A stretch of DNA of 64,000 bases from Isoetes taiwanensis (GCA_021234155.1 JAJEKV010000004.1:4404109-4468108), one strand, 5' to 3'; positions 44,347-55,856 are shown, counted from the stretch's first letter. Notes: generated by a model from the letters alone, not told the origin. Program-made: numbers and translations.

Positions 44347-45864
44347 GGGTTTGAAGTTCATAACCCTGCAGATCTGCTAACCAAGATGAGTGGTATCCGC
44401 TACTTGATGCACAACTAAGGCCCCTCCCAAAGTGTTTCAACTTCGCTATTGTTTTTCTAAGCTTTATTCCATTTGAGCACTAATTGGCGATATTGAAGAG
44501 CTCGCTTCACCAAACTTTGCACGGAAATATTTCTGATCCTTAGCTTTCTTGATCTGCGACAGCCCTAAGTAAGCCGATGCCTAGATTCCTCTAAAAGCCT
44601 CTAACTCTAGTAGCCTATCTACGAAACCTCCATAGGTTACCTTGGGCTTGATATCAAGTGACAACCCTCAACGAGCGGTTCAATCTCTATTGAAGTATTG
44701 CTTCCCTTCCATATACAAGTTGGAAAGGAGAGTAGCGGTGGAGGTTTTACATGTGTTCCAGATGCCCCTGGCGCGGATTCATGTGAGTGTACCAATCTTT
44801 TCCAACATCGTTCACTACCTTTTAAGGCCCAAATTGCATTGGAGGCCTCCGGCTGTGCTGCATTGGGGAAAGTATGCACTAGAAAACTTGTGATTGAACC
44901 CGGTCATTTCGCCCAATTCTGCATGACTTCATTCAAAAAGTGAGAGCCTCTATCACTAACTATAACTAGTGGAATGCCAAACGCGGCAAACATTGTGAAA
45001 AAATGAATGAACTAGTTACTTGTGCGTTGGCTGATCTCTTTGGAATGGCTTCCACCCATTTTGTGAAGTAACTGTGGCCATTAATATATATTGATAGCCC
45101 TGCAAGTGTAGTGGGTAAAGGTCCTATGAAATCTATGCCCCATTTATGGAATGGTCTTGTGGCGGTGAAAGGAGGTTAAGGTGGCAAAGTTCATCTGTTT
45201 GGGTCCATATATTTGGCGGGAATGGCACTTTTCGAACAAACCGGAATGAATCCCTAAAACACGGTAGGCCAAAAAAATAGCCGACCCTAAGCACCCTAAG
45301 TGCAAAATGTCCCTGCACATACACAAAATGACATGATGACAAAGCATGATTTTGCTCCCTCTTCATTTAAGCACCTTTGCACCACTCCTTCCATGTTCAA
45401 CTGCACAAAAATATCTCCCACTAACACATAATTCTTCACTTTGACTCGGCCGGCGTTTTCTTTGGACTTGGAATAATGAGCAGTAACCTTTTTCCGAGAG
45501 CATCAATTTTGTAGAGCAACATCCAAATATCTTGTACTGTGCAAAGTTAACTTGGCATTTTCTCCATAGTTTCTTCTTCTCGGTCGGATCTTCGCCATGA
45601 ATGCATAAGGTAGGTACAAACTCGGATTTGAGAGTCGATGGGAGGCTTAACTACAAAATCAAATTCTTGAAGAAACACTTGCCACCTATGATGCTTGGCC
45701 TTTTTTAAGCGTTTACCGCAATCATCAACATTAGATTTTTTCTTCATAATGACCTCGTATATTGCTCACGCAACATATATTGATGCTTCTCAAAGAAAGT
45801 GAAAACCAAGGCTAGGGCATATTTTTCCATGGTCAAATACCTAGTTTCCAAGGTATCAAACGTT
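44347..45864 (-). pseudogene. Retrotransposon integrase fragment (inner copy)
   Basis: Collinear with 30358-31873 and broken by many indels. It has lost the last integrase residues and everything beyond (PPT, LTR). The junction AAAGTGGG|TTTGAAG joins mid-gag to the integrase C-terminus. Confidence 0.85.
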
Positions 45865-46245
45865 ATGAGGAGGTTCATGATTAAGCGGGAGCAAATCATC
45901 GAACGAGAGCGAAGGAATATTCCTCAAAGATTCCCTTTTTTTTTACAAAAAGGGGGTAAAACTAGGTTTAAAAAAAAAGATGCATGAAATTCTATTTTGA
46001 CCCCCAAAATGACTAATTGTTTTGTGCAACGAAAAGAATTGACATTTTCAAAGTAATCCTTTTCTTAGCAAATAGAATGTTCTTGAAGTATATTTTCTGA
46101 GAGAATCTCTAATTTAAGAGGATAAAATATTTAACAAAAATTGAAGTAAGTCCGTGAACTGAAAGCTATTAGTATTCTCAAATTTTGAAGAAGATAGAAT
46201 CTTCATATTCACATGCAAAATTTACGGTCTTTTTCTAAGACTGGG

Positions 46246-49200
46246 TTATGTACAAAAGTGTGAGGAGTGATGAGAGAGAGGGATCGGGGCGTCATCATGT
46301 TCATTTATGCCATCCTCATCACCTTCACTTCTTTCACTATCACTAGAGGAAGTGCTTGAGTTATCTTCCTCATCACTATCAACAGATGGTGAAGCATTGC
46401 CACCACCTTCTTCATCCTCTTCTTCGTAATATACAAGCTTTTTAAGCAAATTGATAGTCCTCATGTAGGCGATTGTCGATTTCAATTTAAAATCATAGCA
46501 TAATATAGTCCGCCATTAAGGATCAGCTCATCCCTACAACCCACCTTCTTGGACTTTCTCCTTTTCCTTGGCTTCTCATTTTCTAACTCATATCTACCTT
46601 CAAAAGCATTTTTTCTCGTGTTGCAAGCCAATGAATCTTGAGTTTAGTGACTAAGCCTTCCTCCTTGACTGTAGTCAAGCACTTTGCTATCCGAGAAAGG
46701 TCGACCTTTGTCATCCTCCGGGTTGGAAGAGCAATTAGCATACCCTTTTAGTAATTTCGCGGATATTACCTTGAGGCTCATTCCTGGCGTCTTGGTCCGA
46801 GGTACATGACTCGATCCTCGTCTTTATTCTTGCGGGGTGCTAGCGTAGCATTGCTTGGACCCTGCTTGGTGTGGGGTTGATGGAAGGTGTTAGGCCATTG
46901 AAATGGTTCTTTGCAACTGTCTTAGAGCTATATTTTTCACAACAATTTTTGTTCGAGAAAGAAGTTACTCCACCACATCCGATCTTCTTCTAAGAAGTAC
47001 TTAAAGCCTGAGGGAAATTCCATTTTCAATGGCTTTTAAGGATGACTCTGGGGTACTTTTCTTTTGCTTGGACTCCTTAGGATTTTTGAGAGGAAGTTGC
47101 TCAGCACGTTCTATGAAGGAAGTGTCTGGAATATATTTAAGGAAGCGTAATCCCCTGGTGGACTCCGGTCCTTAGTTGTGGTATACTTGCCCCAGAAGAA
47201 ACTCCGCCATCCTTCAAGTAGAACTTGATGTGATGTTGAAAGGTGAGATCATTCAATTTGTTCACGGCTTGTTTCTGCATTGCAACGTTGAGAGAAAAAT
47301 AAACTCTCCGAAATCAGCCAGTCTCTTTAAGAAGATCGATCTTTGGAGTGGGGAGTGTAAGAATCTTCAATAATTGAACTAAAAGTAGGAAGAGAGAAAG
47401 CCTTCTTCCTCTCGAGGCGCCTGTAAAATCTGCTGAACATTTGGTCAATTTGATCATGAGTGTGGCCTACAAGTAAGAAACCCAGCTTCACCTTTCTAAA
47501 GATCCCTAGCTCCACTAACATGGCACGATGCATAAAGAGTGTTTGGTTCTTGTTCTCCCTTGTAGTATTGTCAAGTTGCGTAAAGCACTGGTGGTAATTG
47601 CTCTTGCTCGCCGCGACAGACCTTGTTAAGAATTGTAATTGTGAGGTTCGGATCACCATGCAAGTTGGATACGCCAAGAATACTTTGCACTTTAGACTTC
47701 CTTTGAAGACCATAGCTCCTACAAGGTGGACCTTAACAAAACATTCCTCCGCACATCTTTAGGAATGTTCAAGAAATCTTGTAGAGTAGTTTTTTTTTGG
47801 TCCATTCCATCAATCACAACAGACATATATTGCAGTGGACGTTCAAGAGCTTTTTTTCTGTGTTTGGCAAGCTTTCTTCTCTCTGCTGCTTGTTGTTCAC
47901 GATGTCGGCAAGGTTCTCAAGGTACAATATCTATAGAAGAAATGAGGTCAAAGCATTATCTTTAAAACAAGTGAGAGATTGGAGAACATGAGCTTACTTC
48001 TTTTCGACCCTCTGTCTTTGCAGTTTCTCTTTGACTCTTTAATTCAAGCACACCTTGAGCAAACGGACATTCTATGTCTCCGGGAATTTTCACTAAACCG
48101 AATTCACTTTTCCACGTCTGGTGAAGTGTGAGTAAGATGTGTCAAGCCGAAAGTGCAAGTCTCTTTGTACTCATTAAAAACATCTTTTTGGTGATGTTAT
48201 CGATTAAATGATACATGTTCTTGTTAGGCAGCTTCTCACATGTTTCTCTAAAATATTTCTCCATCCATGACACAAAGAAGAAGGGCATGCATGGTTACAA
48301 CTCTTCTTGGTCCACAATGATCATCAATTCTTTGGATTTTTGTCCGATCTTTTATGTATTCTAGACATTCGGGTGGACCCTAAACGGTGGACAACCATGA
48401 AGCATTTCGGCAAACTTTGACGGTTAATGTAGTGCAAGAAGGTGTTTGGGTCTGGTCTTACATGATAGGCCAAATAGGCATTCGGGTCAGCCAATGTCAT
48501 TGAAGCGTAGTTGTCTCTAATTGCTCGTAATTTAGCCATGTTAAATTTGTTGATGCAACCCAATGAGCGGCATTTACTTCTTAAAAGTCTTCTCATTTTG
48601 TGCTCGTCCATAAAGTTTCTTCTTCTTCAGAGGAGCATGCTCTCAAACTAAAATCCACTTTGAATTTCTTGGTGGATTGGCTAGAGAAATGTAATCTCGT
48701 TGCACCGTTGGTGTCTTCATCTTCCGAAGAGAGTTCTACTCGGGGTGACCTCCTCTACCCTCGGTGGTGTGCTTGTAGAGGAGAACAAACCACGGAAGCC
48801 GGATCCTGATAAGGCGGAGGTGCAGTGTTGAATGAAGGAGATGGGCCACCATATGATGTGCCAAATAAAAGTTGTTGTAGCTTCTTCACAAGGAGTTCGA
48901 TCAAACATGTCTCTTATAGCGGTCGAAATTCTCGCAAAACCATGTGTCACTACGGTTGTGTGAAGAGGAGTAAATGTTGCAATGTCGCCTTCATTTGTTG
49001 TGAAATCGTGGTGGGAGAACAGTCTTCGGAACGTACTGTATTCCTTGTTTGTGTAAGTGAAGATGGAGAAACTACAAACGGCTGAGGTAGTCTGTTTCGA
49101 ACTATTTTTGAGGTCGAGAATTTGTAGTGTCGGGGATGTTACAAATGGTGGTGGAAGATTGCTACGCAACAGGTGAGGGCTGGAAAGGTGGTGGCAACCG

Positions 49201-49406
49201 GTTTCCCTCTTGGACTTGGAGAGGGTTGGAAAGGTGGTGGGTCTACTAGTTTCTTGGACTCCTGAGTGTCTTCGAGAAGCAACAAAGACCTTGTCGAGGT
49301 AGGTGTTGAAGAAGCATCTCCGCCTTGTGTTCCATCGGAAGTAGAGGTACTTGGGCAAACAAATGGTGGTGGAAGTTTGTTCACGGCGGTTAACCATGTT
49401 GAACAA
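46246..49406 (-). pseudogene. DUF7869-like putative transposase gene, copy B
   Basis: Same gene as 32280-35440. The N-terminal part (48717-49406, 229 codons) is Thr/Pro/Ser-rich and ends near TAIRDMFDRTPCEEATTTF. Next come NMAKLRAIRDNYASMTLADP, LPKCFMVVHRLGSTRMSRI and a Cys/Trp region (PFFFVSWMEKYF). An intron (about 47,930-47,995) precedes LAKHRKKALERPLQYMS and IDGMDQKKT. The core TQLDNTTRENKNQTLF and VGHTHDQIDQMFSRFYRRL is at 47,400-47,600, and an acidic C-terminus lies at 46,246-46,485. It would be the transposase of X if the DxN/HTHxD residues are catalytic. It is the only candidate for that role in X. Frame breaks may be partly sequence error. Confidence 0.65.
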
Positions 49407-49790
49407 GCAAAAATTGTGGACTTGTTACTAACTCACAAGTCGATTGGACTAAAGATACTAGAGAATACAAATGCTATTAGGAATACTAATTTGTGTGCGG
49501 CGTTATTTGTTTGTGTGCCTGATGCTATTCCGAATACTTGGCCTTAGTGTTTAAACAAGACGTATTCCGCATTACATAGAAAAATGCAACCGGCGGTGGC
49601 CTACCTTTAAAAAGGAAAATTCAGCCTCGGTTGCATATTCCGCCTTCAGAGATTTAGTCAGCCCGAAAGCGCCTTCCGATCTATATTGATTTCTTTGTAT
49701 TCGATTCACATAGCGAAAATAATGGACGGTAAGCAATTAAAAAGTACATAGTACGTCTTTCGTGTGTTTAATGTTTTGCTTTTGTAAGCC

Positions 49791-50050
49791 AAAGTGTATT
49801 CCGAATACACTTTGAGCTTCTGGCGAAGTGCAAAGTGTATTCGAATACACTTTGTTCTCTTCGTGACAAGGGCAAAGTGTATTCGGAATACACTTTGCTT
49901 TCTTCCTAGAGGGCAAAGTGTACCGGAATACACTTTGCCCTCGAAGAGAAGAAAAATGTATTCGAATACACCCTTTTTCCGAAGGGCAATGTGTATTCGA
50001 ATACACTTTGCCTTTAGCGAAAGAGCAAAGTGTATTCCGGAATACACTTT
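49791..50050. repeat. Array of seven palindromes in the divergent intergenic region of X copy B
   Basis: Palindromes at 49791-49814, 49832-49853, 49874-49896, 49915-49936, 49953-49973, 49988-50009 and 50027-50050 share the consensus GTGTATTCCGGAATACAC. AAA and TTT usually extend the arms on both sides. Spacing is about 40 bp. The centre varies (CG, CCG, CCGG). It lies between the DUF7869-like gene and ParB-like gene 1, i.e. over both promoters. Confidence 0.85.
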
Positions 50051-50289
50051 GCTTATCTTCTTGAAAACACTAGTTTTTTTGCACTTGAACACCACTTTTT
50101 AGCTGTAACAGACCAATTTTTAGTTTGAACACTCCACATTTTTGCCCATTAAGGGCATGAAAAATTGTGCTAAAAAGACAATATTTGTGTTTTTTTTGTT
50201 GTCTTTTGCTAGCCTTTAGGGCAAATGATTAGTAAATCCTATTCTGGAATATAGCTTTCGTCTTATTTTCTGTCTTAACATTGTTGTCT

Positions 50290-51976
50290 GCAATGTTTCA
50301 GTAACAGGGAAGAAGGCAGCAAAAGGGCAACAAAAAAGACTTTGAAGATTAAGCGTCCACACCCTCAAAAGCGCACCGGTGACACGGAGGAGCCTACCAT
50401 TTATGAAAACTTTCAAACGCAGTGGTTCATTACTTGGGTGCGATGACGGAAGTAAAGACATTGACGTTTCAGATGCGTGCAGTAAAAGTCTTTGGAAGCA
50501 AAAGGTACGCCGACCACGAAGTTTGTCAACCTTGGGACAATTAAAGAGGTCTCGAGAGGTAGCGGGACAAGGAGGTCGACGGGAGGCTATCCTTCAAGAC
50601 CTCCCAAGGGTTCATTATTGTTGACACGCCTTCTTTAGAATTGTCGGTGTGCAACCACAAACACCGTACAATTTCTTTTCACACTGGGACTAAACGCAAG
50701 CTTGACTTCACTAATTAGACAGGTTTGTACTAGTACCAAATAAGATTTTCCTGTCGGTGAGTCGAGCGGTCGGATGGAGGATCATCACCTTCTCCTAGTA
50801 ATTCGGGGGTCATCGGGATGGAGGGTCCCAAGATTTCAAGAGGAAGAGCCCCAGGTGCGCTTAAAGAAACCTAGCAAGCCAAGAGACACTATAGCCGCTT
50901 AAGGAACCAAAGAAGCGGAAGGTATAGCAGCTTGAAGTTGCTGAAATCCCCGAGGGAAGCACAAAAACAAAAGGGAAAAGGAAAAGCTCAGGGGTAGCAA
51001 GAAAAGAAAAGAAAAGTTGATAAGACCTCGAAAAGAATGGAGGTAATAAATGCGAAAAATTTGTACAAGGGGTGATCTATCTTCCTCAGAACTTGCATGA
51101 AGTTGCCCCCAAAGAATGAAGTCTGGTGAAAGGCGCCTTGGGTTAAAGAAAATATATGCCGACCACTTAAGGAACCTGAAGGATAGAATTAGGAGCAATC
51201 CTAATGCTCATGTGGCGCCAATAGTTGTCCTTGTTGACAGGGAGCAATGCAACACCCCCCAGGACTATGACAGAGAAAAAGCAGACACTTACACTCACTA
51301 CGTCTTGGGAGGAAATCATAGCTTTAAGGCAAGAAGGCAGCTGTACAAGGAAAAAAATAACCCCAGGTATCTTTCCGTCCTGTGTGCAGTCTACTGTGGT
51401 CTCACCGACGAAGAAGCAAAAATCGTTGCCAACACACACAATGCTGACAACGAATACAAATTAAAAATGAGCTTTGTCGACAAGATCCGGTTCATGCACA
51501 GGGAGTACATGATTTTTAAAGAAAAATATGGAGAAGACTTGAAGAAACCAGCGTACTCCTTAGAGTTAAAGGAAGCCTGCGCAGTGGAGTGCTGCCTCAA
51601 GTACGACGAGGCTAACAAATGGCAGTCACTCATACCGCATGACAACTGGTTTCAATTAGCCTTCAGAGATGGCAGAGTAAGTGTCTTTTGTATTCTGGAA
51701 TAACTTTCTTGCCCTCGACTGACCTCGTTTAAAACTGTGCAGATATGGGACCTACAAAACGAGATATTTACCATGTTCGAGCGTGGTGAATTGAAAAGTA
51801 AAGGGAAGGTCTCAGAAAAGAAAAAAGGTTCTGAAGTCCCAAAAAAAGAAATGACGATAACAGTGTGGAGAGAAATGCAGGGCTTTACTGATCTGGACAT
51901 ACTAGAAAGGCTACTGCAGAAGGTAGTAGACAAAGAATTTACTCTAGAAGAAATGTCCAAGGAACTGCACAGGTAA
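50290..51976 (+). CDS. ParB/sulfiredoxin-like domain protein, gene 1 (X copy B)
   Basis: The ParB N-terminal domain binds DNA palindromes (parS) or acts as a nuclease or CTP switch in prokaryotes. Here a Lys-rich start (TKKTLKIKRPHPQKR) is followed by TEFVNLGTIKEVSEVAGQGG-type text and an acidic Ser-rich linker. The ParB-like domain is at about 51,150-51,480: LRNLKDRIRSNPNAHVAPIV, YTHYVLGGNHSFKARRQLYK (ParB box GxHRxxA as GGNHSFKA), CGLTDEEAKIVANTHNADNE, KLKMSFVDKIRFMHREYM. A 66-nt intron (51677-51742, AGA|GTAAGT ... GTGCAG) leads to a C-terminal helical exon (IWDLQNEIFTMFERGELKSK) ending LEEMSKELHR at 51976. The front half has frame breaks compared with gene 2. Domain identity is by pattern. 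Confidence 0.65.
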
Positions 51977-52022
51977 AAATGAGAGAACTTTCGTTTTAGG
52001 TTTCTTTCCTTAGCACTAAGCA

Positions 52023-52140
52023 TATTCCAGAATACAGTAGAGATCCAGAACACACTACGGATTCTGCAAGTAGTCTAGAGTGTATTCCGGAATACACATC
52101 CGCTTACAAGCCGAAGCAAAAGTGTATTCCGGAATACACG
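52023..52140. repeat. Palindromes between the two ParB-like genes
   Basis: ATTCCAGAATAC (52024), GTGTATTCCGGAATACAC (52080-52097) and again at 52122-52139. The last overlaps the start of gene 2. Confidence 0.85.
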
Positions 52141-52144
52141 GGGT

Positions 52145-53688
52145 GCAGACGGAAAGTACAGCACATTGACGTTTCTGTACGTCTGTAAAAGTGCTGGAAG
52201 CAAAAGGTACGCCGACACAGAGTTTGTCAACCTTGGGACAATTAAAGAGGTCTCAGAGGTAGCCGGACAAGGAGGTCAGACGGGGAGGCTATCCTTCAAG
52301 ACCTCCCAAGGGTTCATTATTGTTGACATCGCCTTCTTTAGAATTGTCAGTGTGCAACCACAAACACTGTACAATTTCTTTTCACACTACCGGACTAAAC
52401 GCAGCTTGACTTCACTAATTAGACAGGTTTGTACTAGTACCAGCGAAGATTTTCCTGTCAGTGAGTCAGAGCAGTCAGATGGAGGATCATCACCTTCTCC
52501 TAGTAATTCCGGGGGGTCATCAGATGGAGGGTCCCAAGATTTCGAAGAGGAAGAGCCCCCAGTGCCGCCAAAGAAACCTAGCAAGCCAAGAGACACTATA
52601 GCCGCTAAGGAACCAAAGAAGCGGAAGGTATAGCAGCTTGAAGTTGCTGAAATCCCCGAGGGAAGCACAAAAAAACAAAAGGGAAAAGGAAAAGCTCCCG
52701 GGGTAGCAAGAAAAGAAAAGAAAGTTGATAAGACCTCCGAAAGAATGGAGGTAATAAATGCAGAAAAATTTGTACAAGGGGTGATCTATCTTCCTGTAAC
52801 TTGCATGAAGCTGCCCCCAAAGAATGAAGCTGGTGAAAGGCCGCTTCAGGTTCGTAAAATATATGCCGACCACTTAAGGAACCTGAAGGATAGAATTAGG
52901 AGCAATCCTAATGCTCATGTGGCGCCAATAGTTGTCCTTGTTGACAGGGAGCAATGCAACACCCCCCAGGACTATGACAGAGAAAAAGCAGACACTTACA
53001 CTCACTACGTCTTGGGAGGAAATCATAGCTTTAAGGCAAGAAGGCAGCTGTACAAGGAAAAAAATAACCCCAGGTATCTTTCCGTCCTGTGTGCAGGCAT
53101 GCCCATCGTGGTCTCACCGACGAAGAAGCAAAAATCGTTGCCAACACACACAATGCTGACAACGAATACAAATTAAAAATGAGCTTTGTCGACAAGATCC
53201 GGTTCATGCACAGGGAGTACATGATTTTTAAAGAAAAATATGGAGAAGACTTGAAGAAACCAGCGTACTCCTTAGAGTTAAAGGAAGCCCACAAGAATGG
53301 AGTGTCTCCAAGTACGACGAGGCTAACAAATGGCGATCCACCATACCGCATGACAACCGGTTTCAATTAGCCTTCGAGATGGCGAGTAGTGTGTCTTTGT
53401 ATTCTGGAATAACTTTCTTGCCCTCGACTGACCTCGTTTAAAACTGTGCAGATATGGGACCTACAAAACGAGATATTTACCATGTTCGAGCGTGGTGAAT
53501 TGAAAAGTAAAGGGAAGGTCTCAGAAAAGAAAAAAGGTTCTGAAGTCCCAAAAAAAGAAATGACGATAACAGTGTGGAGAGAAATGCGAGGTATTTTACT
53601 TGATCTGGACATACTAGAAAGGCTACTGCAGAAGGTAGTAGACAAAGAATTTACTCTAGAAGAAATGTCCAAGGAACTGCACAGGTAA
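52145..53688 (+). CDS. ParB/sulfiredoxin-like domain protein, gene 2 (X copy B), cleanest front half
   Basis: A tandem copy of gene 1 without its Lys-rich first part. The frame reads TEFVNLGTIKEVSEVAGQGG, FKTSQGFIIVDIAFFRIVSV, then a Ser/Glu linker, then KPRDTIAAKEPKKRKV, a classical monopartite nuclear localisation signal. A single TAG follows (52631-52633) at a place that reads as a glutamine codon CAG changed by C to T, and the same frame then continues through KVDKTSERMEVINAEKFVQG, VIYLPVTCMKLPPKNEAGER and the ParB-like domain (LRNLKDRIRSNP, GGNHSFKARRQL). 53,290-53,400 is noisy. The C-terminal exon (53452-53688) is intact. Whether the TAG is real, or read through, is open. Confidence 0.6.
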
Positions 53689-53733
53689 AAATGAGAGAAC
53701 TTTCGTTTTAGGTTTCTTTCCTTAGCACTAAGC

Positions 53734-54019
53734 ATATTCCAGAATACAGTAGAGATCCAGAACACACTACGGATTCTGCAAGTAGTCTAGAGTGTATTCC
53801 AGAATACACATCCGCTTACAAGCCGAAGAAAAAGTGTATTCCGGAATACACTTCTGCTTCCAACGTAAAGCAAAAGTGTATTCCGGAATACACTTTTGCT
53901 TCCAACGTAAAGCAAAAGTGTATTCCGGAATACACTTTTGCTTCGGCTTGTAAGCGGATGTGTATTCCGGAATACCTTTTGGCCTTTCACATGAGTCAAA
54001 TGTGTATTCCGGAATACAA
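53734..54019. repeat. Palindrome array upstream of the methyltransferase gene
   Basis: Seven sites: 53734-53748 (half-preserved), 53792-53809, 53834-53851, 53875-53892, 53917-53934, 53960-53976 and 54002-54017. The middle three are perfect GTGTATTCCGGAATACAC with longer flanking symmetry (AGCAAAA ... TTTTGCT). Two more TATTCTGGAATA sites lie inside the methyltransferase intron (54811-54845). Confidence 0.85.
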
Positions 54020-54088
54020 TTTGGTTTCCTCTTCTTGGTCTTTTCGTTTGTCTTATTTTGTTTCCTTGTCGTTGACTTCCAGCCAAAA

Positions 54089-55529
54089 AAATGTTATTAC
54101 GTGCCAAACGTGTTTGATGGAGCAGCTGAACGTGGACAGCTGGGAGAGGTGCAGAGAGCTCTATCCCATTGCTACATCCGACGAGCGTATTATTCAATAT
54201 GCTCCAAATTTTGAGGGATGGGTATGTCGTTTTCTTGTTTTTAAAGTTTTCCGTTTGTGTTGCATGAAGCTGACTTTAATCATTAACAGAGCAAGAAGAA
54301 GAACAAGGACCTGCCAGAAGGTTTTGCACCTGGTACGAACAGCCAGAGAAGAGAGGACCCTAGCGGACAGGCGTGTTGTAGATGCTGAGCCGTCCGACTA
54401 CGATAGGTTTTCTATGTTCGATCAAAATAATTTTTATTCTATCGTTCATGGGGACTGCACTAAGTTGCCAGGCAGTATAAAGCCACAAGATTTTACATTG
54501 GTCATAGCAGACTTGCCATATGGTTTCAAGCTGAAGGATAGCCTTCTGACGATCGCCTTTCAAAACTTCGAATTCAATGCTTTCGTCGATGGAATTAAGC
54601 AGGTTACCACAGCAAAACACTGGCGTCTTGTTGTGTTCCATTCAAGCATGCAGGCCGGCCTTGTGGAAGCTACTTTCAAGAACCACTTCGGTTCCCCTGT
54701 GCAAGCCGGTTATGAAAACATGGTCTGGTGAGTCCTTGAATCAAAAGTGCAGTTCATGTGTTCTTTCTTTCAAGTTTTTTTTCATGGTTGCAATTGTAAC
54801 CCGTCAGGGTGTATTCTGGAATACGTACTTACTATTCTGGAATACGATCTTGCAGGTACAAAACTAATATTAACTACCATGGTGGAGGACCCAGGTCTGC
54901 CGAGCAAGGTTAAGTATCTCCATGTAGCTAGTTTGGAGTTCGGCCGGAAGCGCACCATGGAGCACTTCAACACTTGCAACCCGCCGGAATTTTTCTAATG
55001 TCCTAGAGTTCCAAGCCAGTGACATGTAAGCTCCGGGGACCCAAGTGCACAAGGCAGAATTGTAAATCATTATCAGAAGCCACAGAAGCTAATCAACCAT
55101 ATTCTGGACATGTTCTCACGTCCAGGAGATTGGGTCCTTGATGCTTTCTCTGGCTCTGGTACAACAATAGCATGTGCACTTAAAAGGGCCAGAATTGTGT
55201 TCTTTGTTGACATTGATAAAGAGGCTGTAGACTTCATCAAGATGAGGTTGTCTGCTCTACCAACTCTACCAGATGAAAATCAAGAGTTAGGAGCTAAATC
55301 ATCATCAGATTTTGCCAAGATGACATCCTCTGAGATATAGCCTCCTTTTACAAGCTCTCTGGAAGATGAAGCTACCTTTGCAGAGCTCAAAGAAGTAGCT
55401 CTAGCTACTATTCCTGAAGAGACTGTTGACACCAGCAAAGATAAAACTGTGCCAAAGGAGCAAATTGAAGAGATAGAAAAAGGTGAGACGAGCAAACCAC
55501 ACACTGAGGACTTCGATTTAGACCTCTGA
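54089..55529 (+). CDS. Beta-class N4-cytosine/N6-adenine DNA methyltransferase (X copy B)
   Basis: The gene encodes a prokaryote-type DNA amino-methyltransferase (N6_N4_Mtase family). Exons: to 54221 (ERIIQYAPNFEGW|GTATGT), 54290-54727 and 54856 onward. Exon 2 carries FYSIVHGDCTKLPGSIKP and catalytic motif IV as VIADLPYGFKL. The last exon carries VNHYQKPQKLINHILDMFSR, then the SAM-binding motif I GDWVLDAFSGSGTTIACALK and VFFVDIDKEAVDFIKMRL. Motif IV before motif I is the beta-class order. Motif IV reads DLPY, not DPPY or SPPY, so activity and target base are uncertain. A TAG at 55338-55340 is followed in the same frame by 62 acidic codons to TGA (55527-55529), so it probably replaced CAG. Frame shifts near 54,380 and 54,900 need checking; an intron contains two palindromes. 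Confidence 0.75.
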
Positions 55530-55856
55530 GTTTTCTTTTGCTATATTATTTATTATTGGCTACAAAATACTGCCATATTTACTGTACTGTAAAAGAAATT
55601 AATAAAATAAGAAATTTATTTTTACGTATTTTTGATGTTTTCGACTTCCTGGTTATATTCCTGGTGTATTAGTATCTGGAATTCTGCCATTTTCAAGTGC
55701 TCTTTCCTACAAATGCGAGATTATCATTTTAAAGGGCCCCAAAATGCATGATATAATATTTTGTTCCACTTAAAATCCCAAGCTTCTTTTGAAAATGAAC
55801 ATTTTTCCAATCTTGGTGTTTTTTTTAAGGGAATCTTTGAAACGGGAGTGATGCAA
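55530..55856. other. Right subterminal region of element X
   Basis: AT-rich, non-coding. It contains ATTCCTGGTGTATTAGTATC and TGGAATTC half-sites of the palindrome family (about 55660) and leads into the terminal hairpin (55840-55867). The corresponding region of copy A is 41,270-41,567. Confidence 0.5.
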
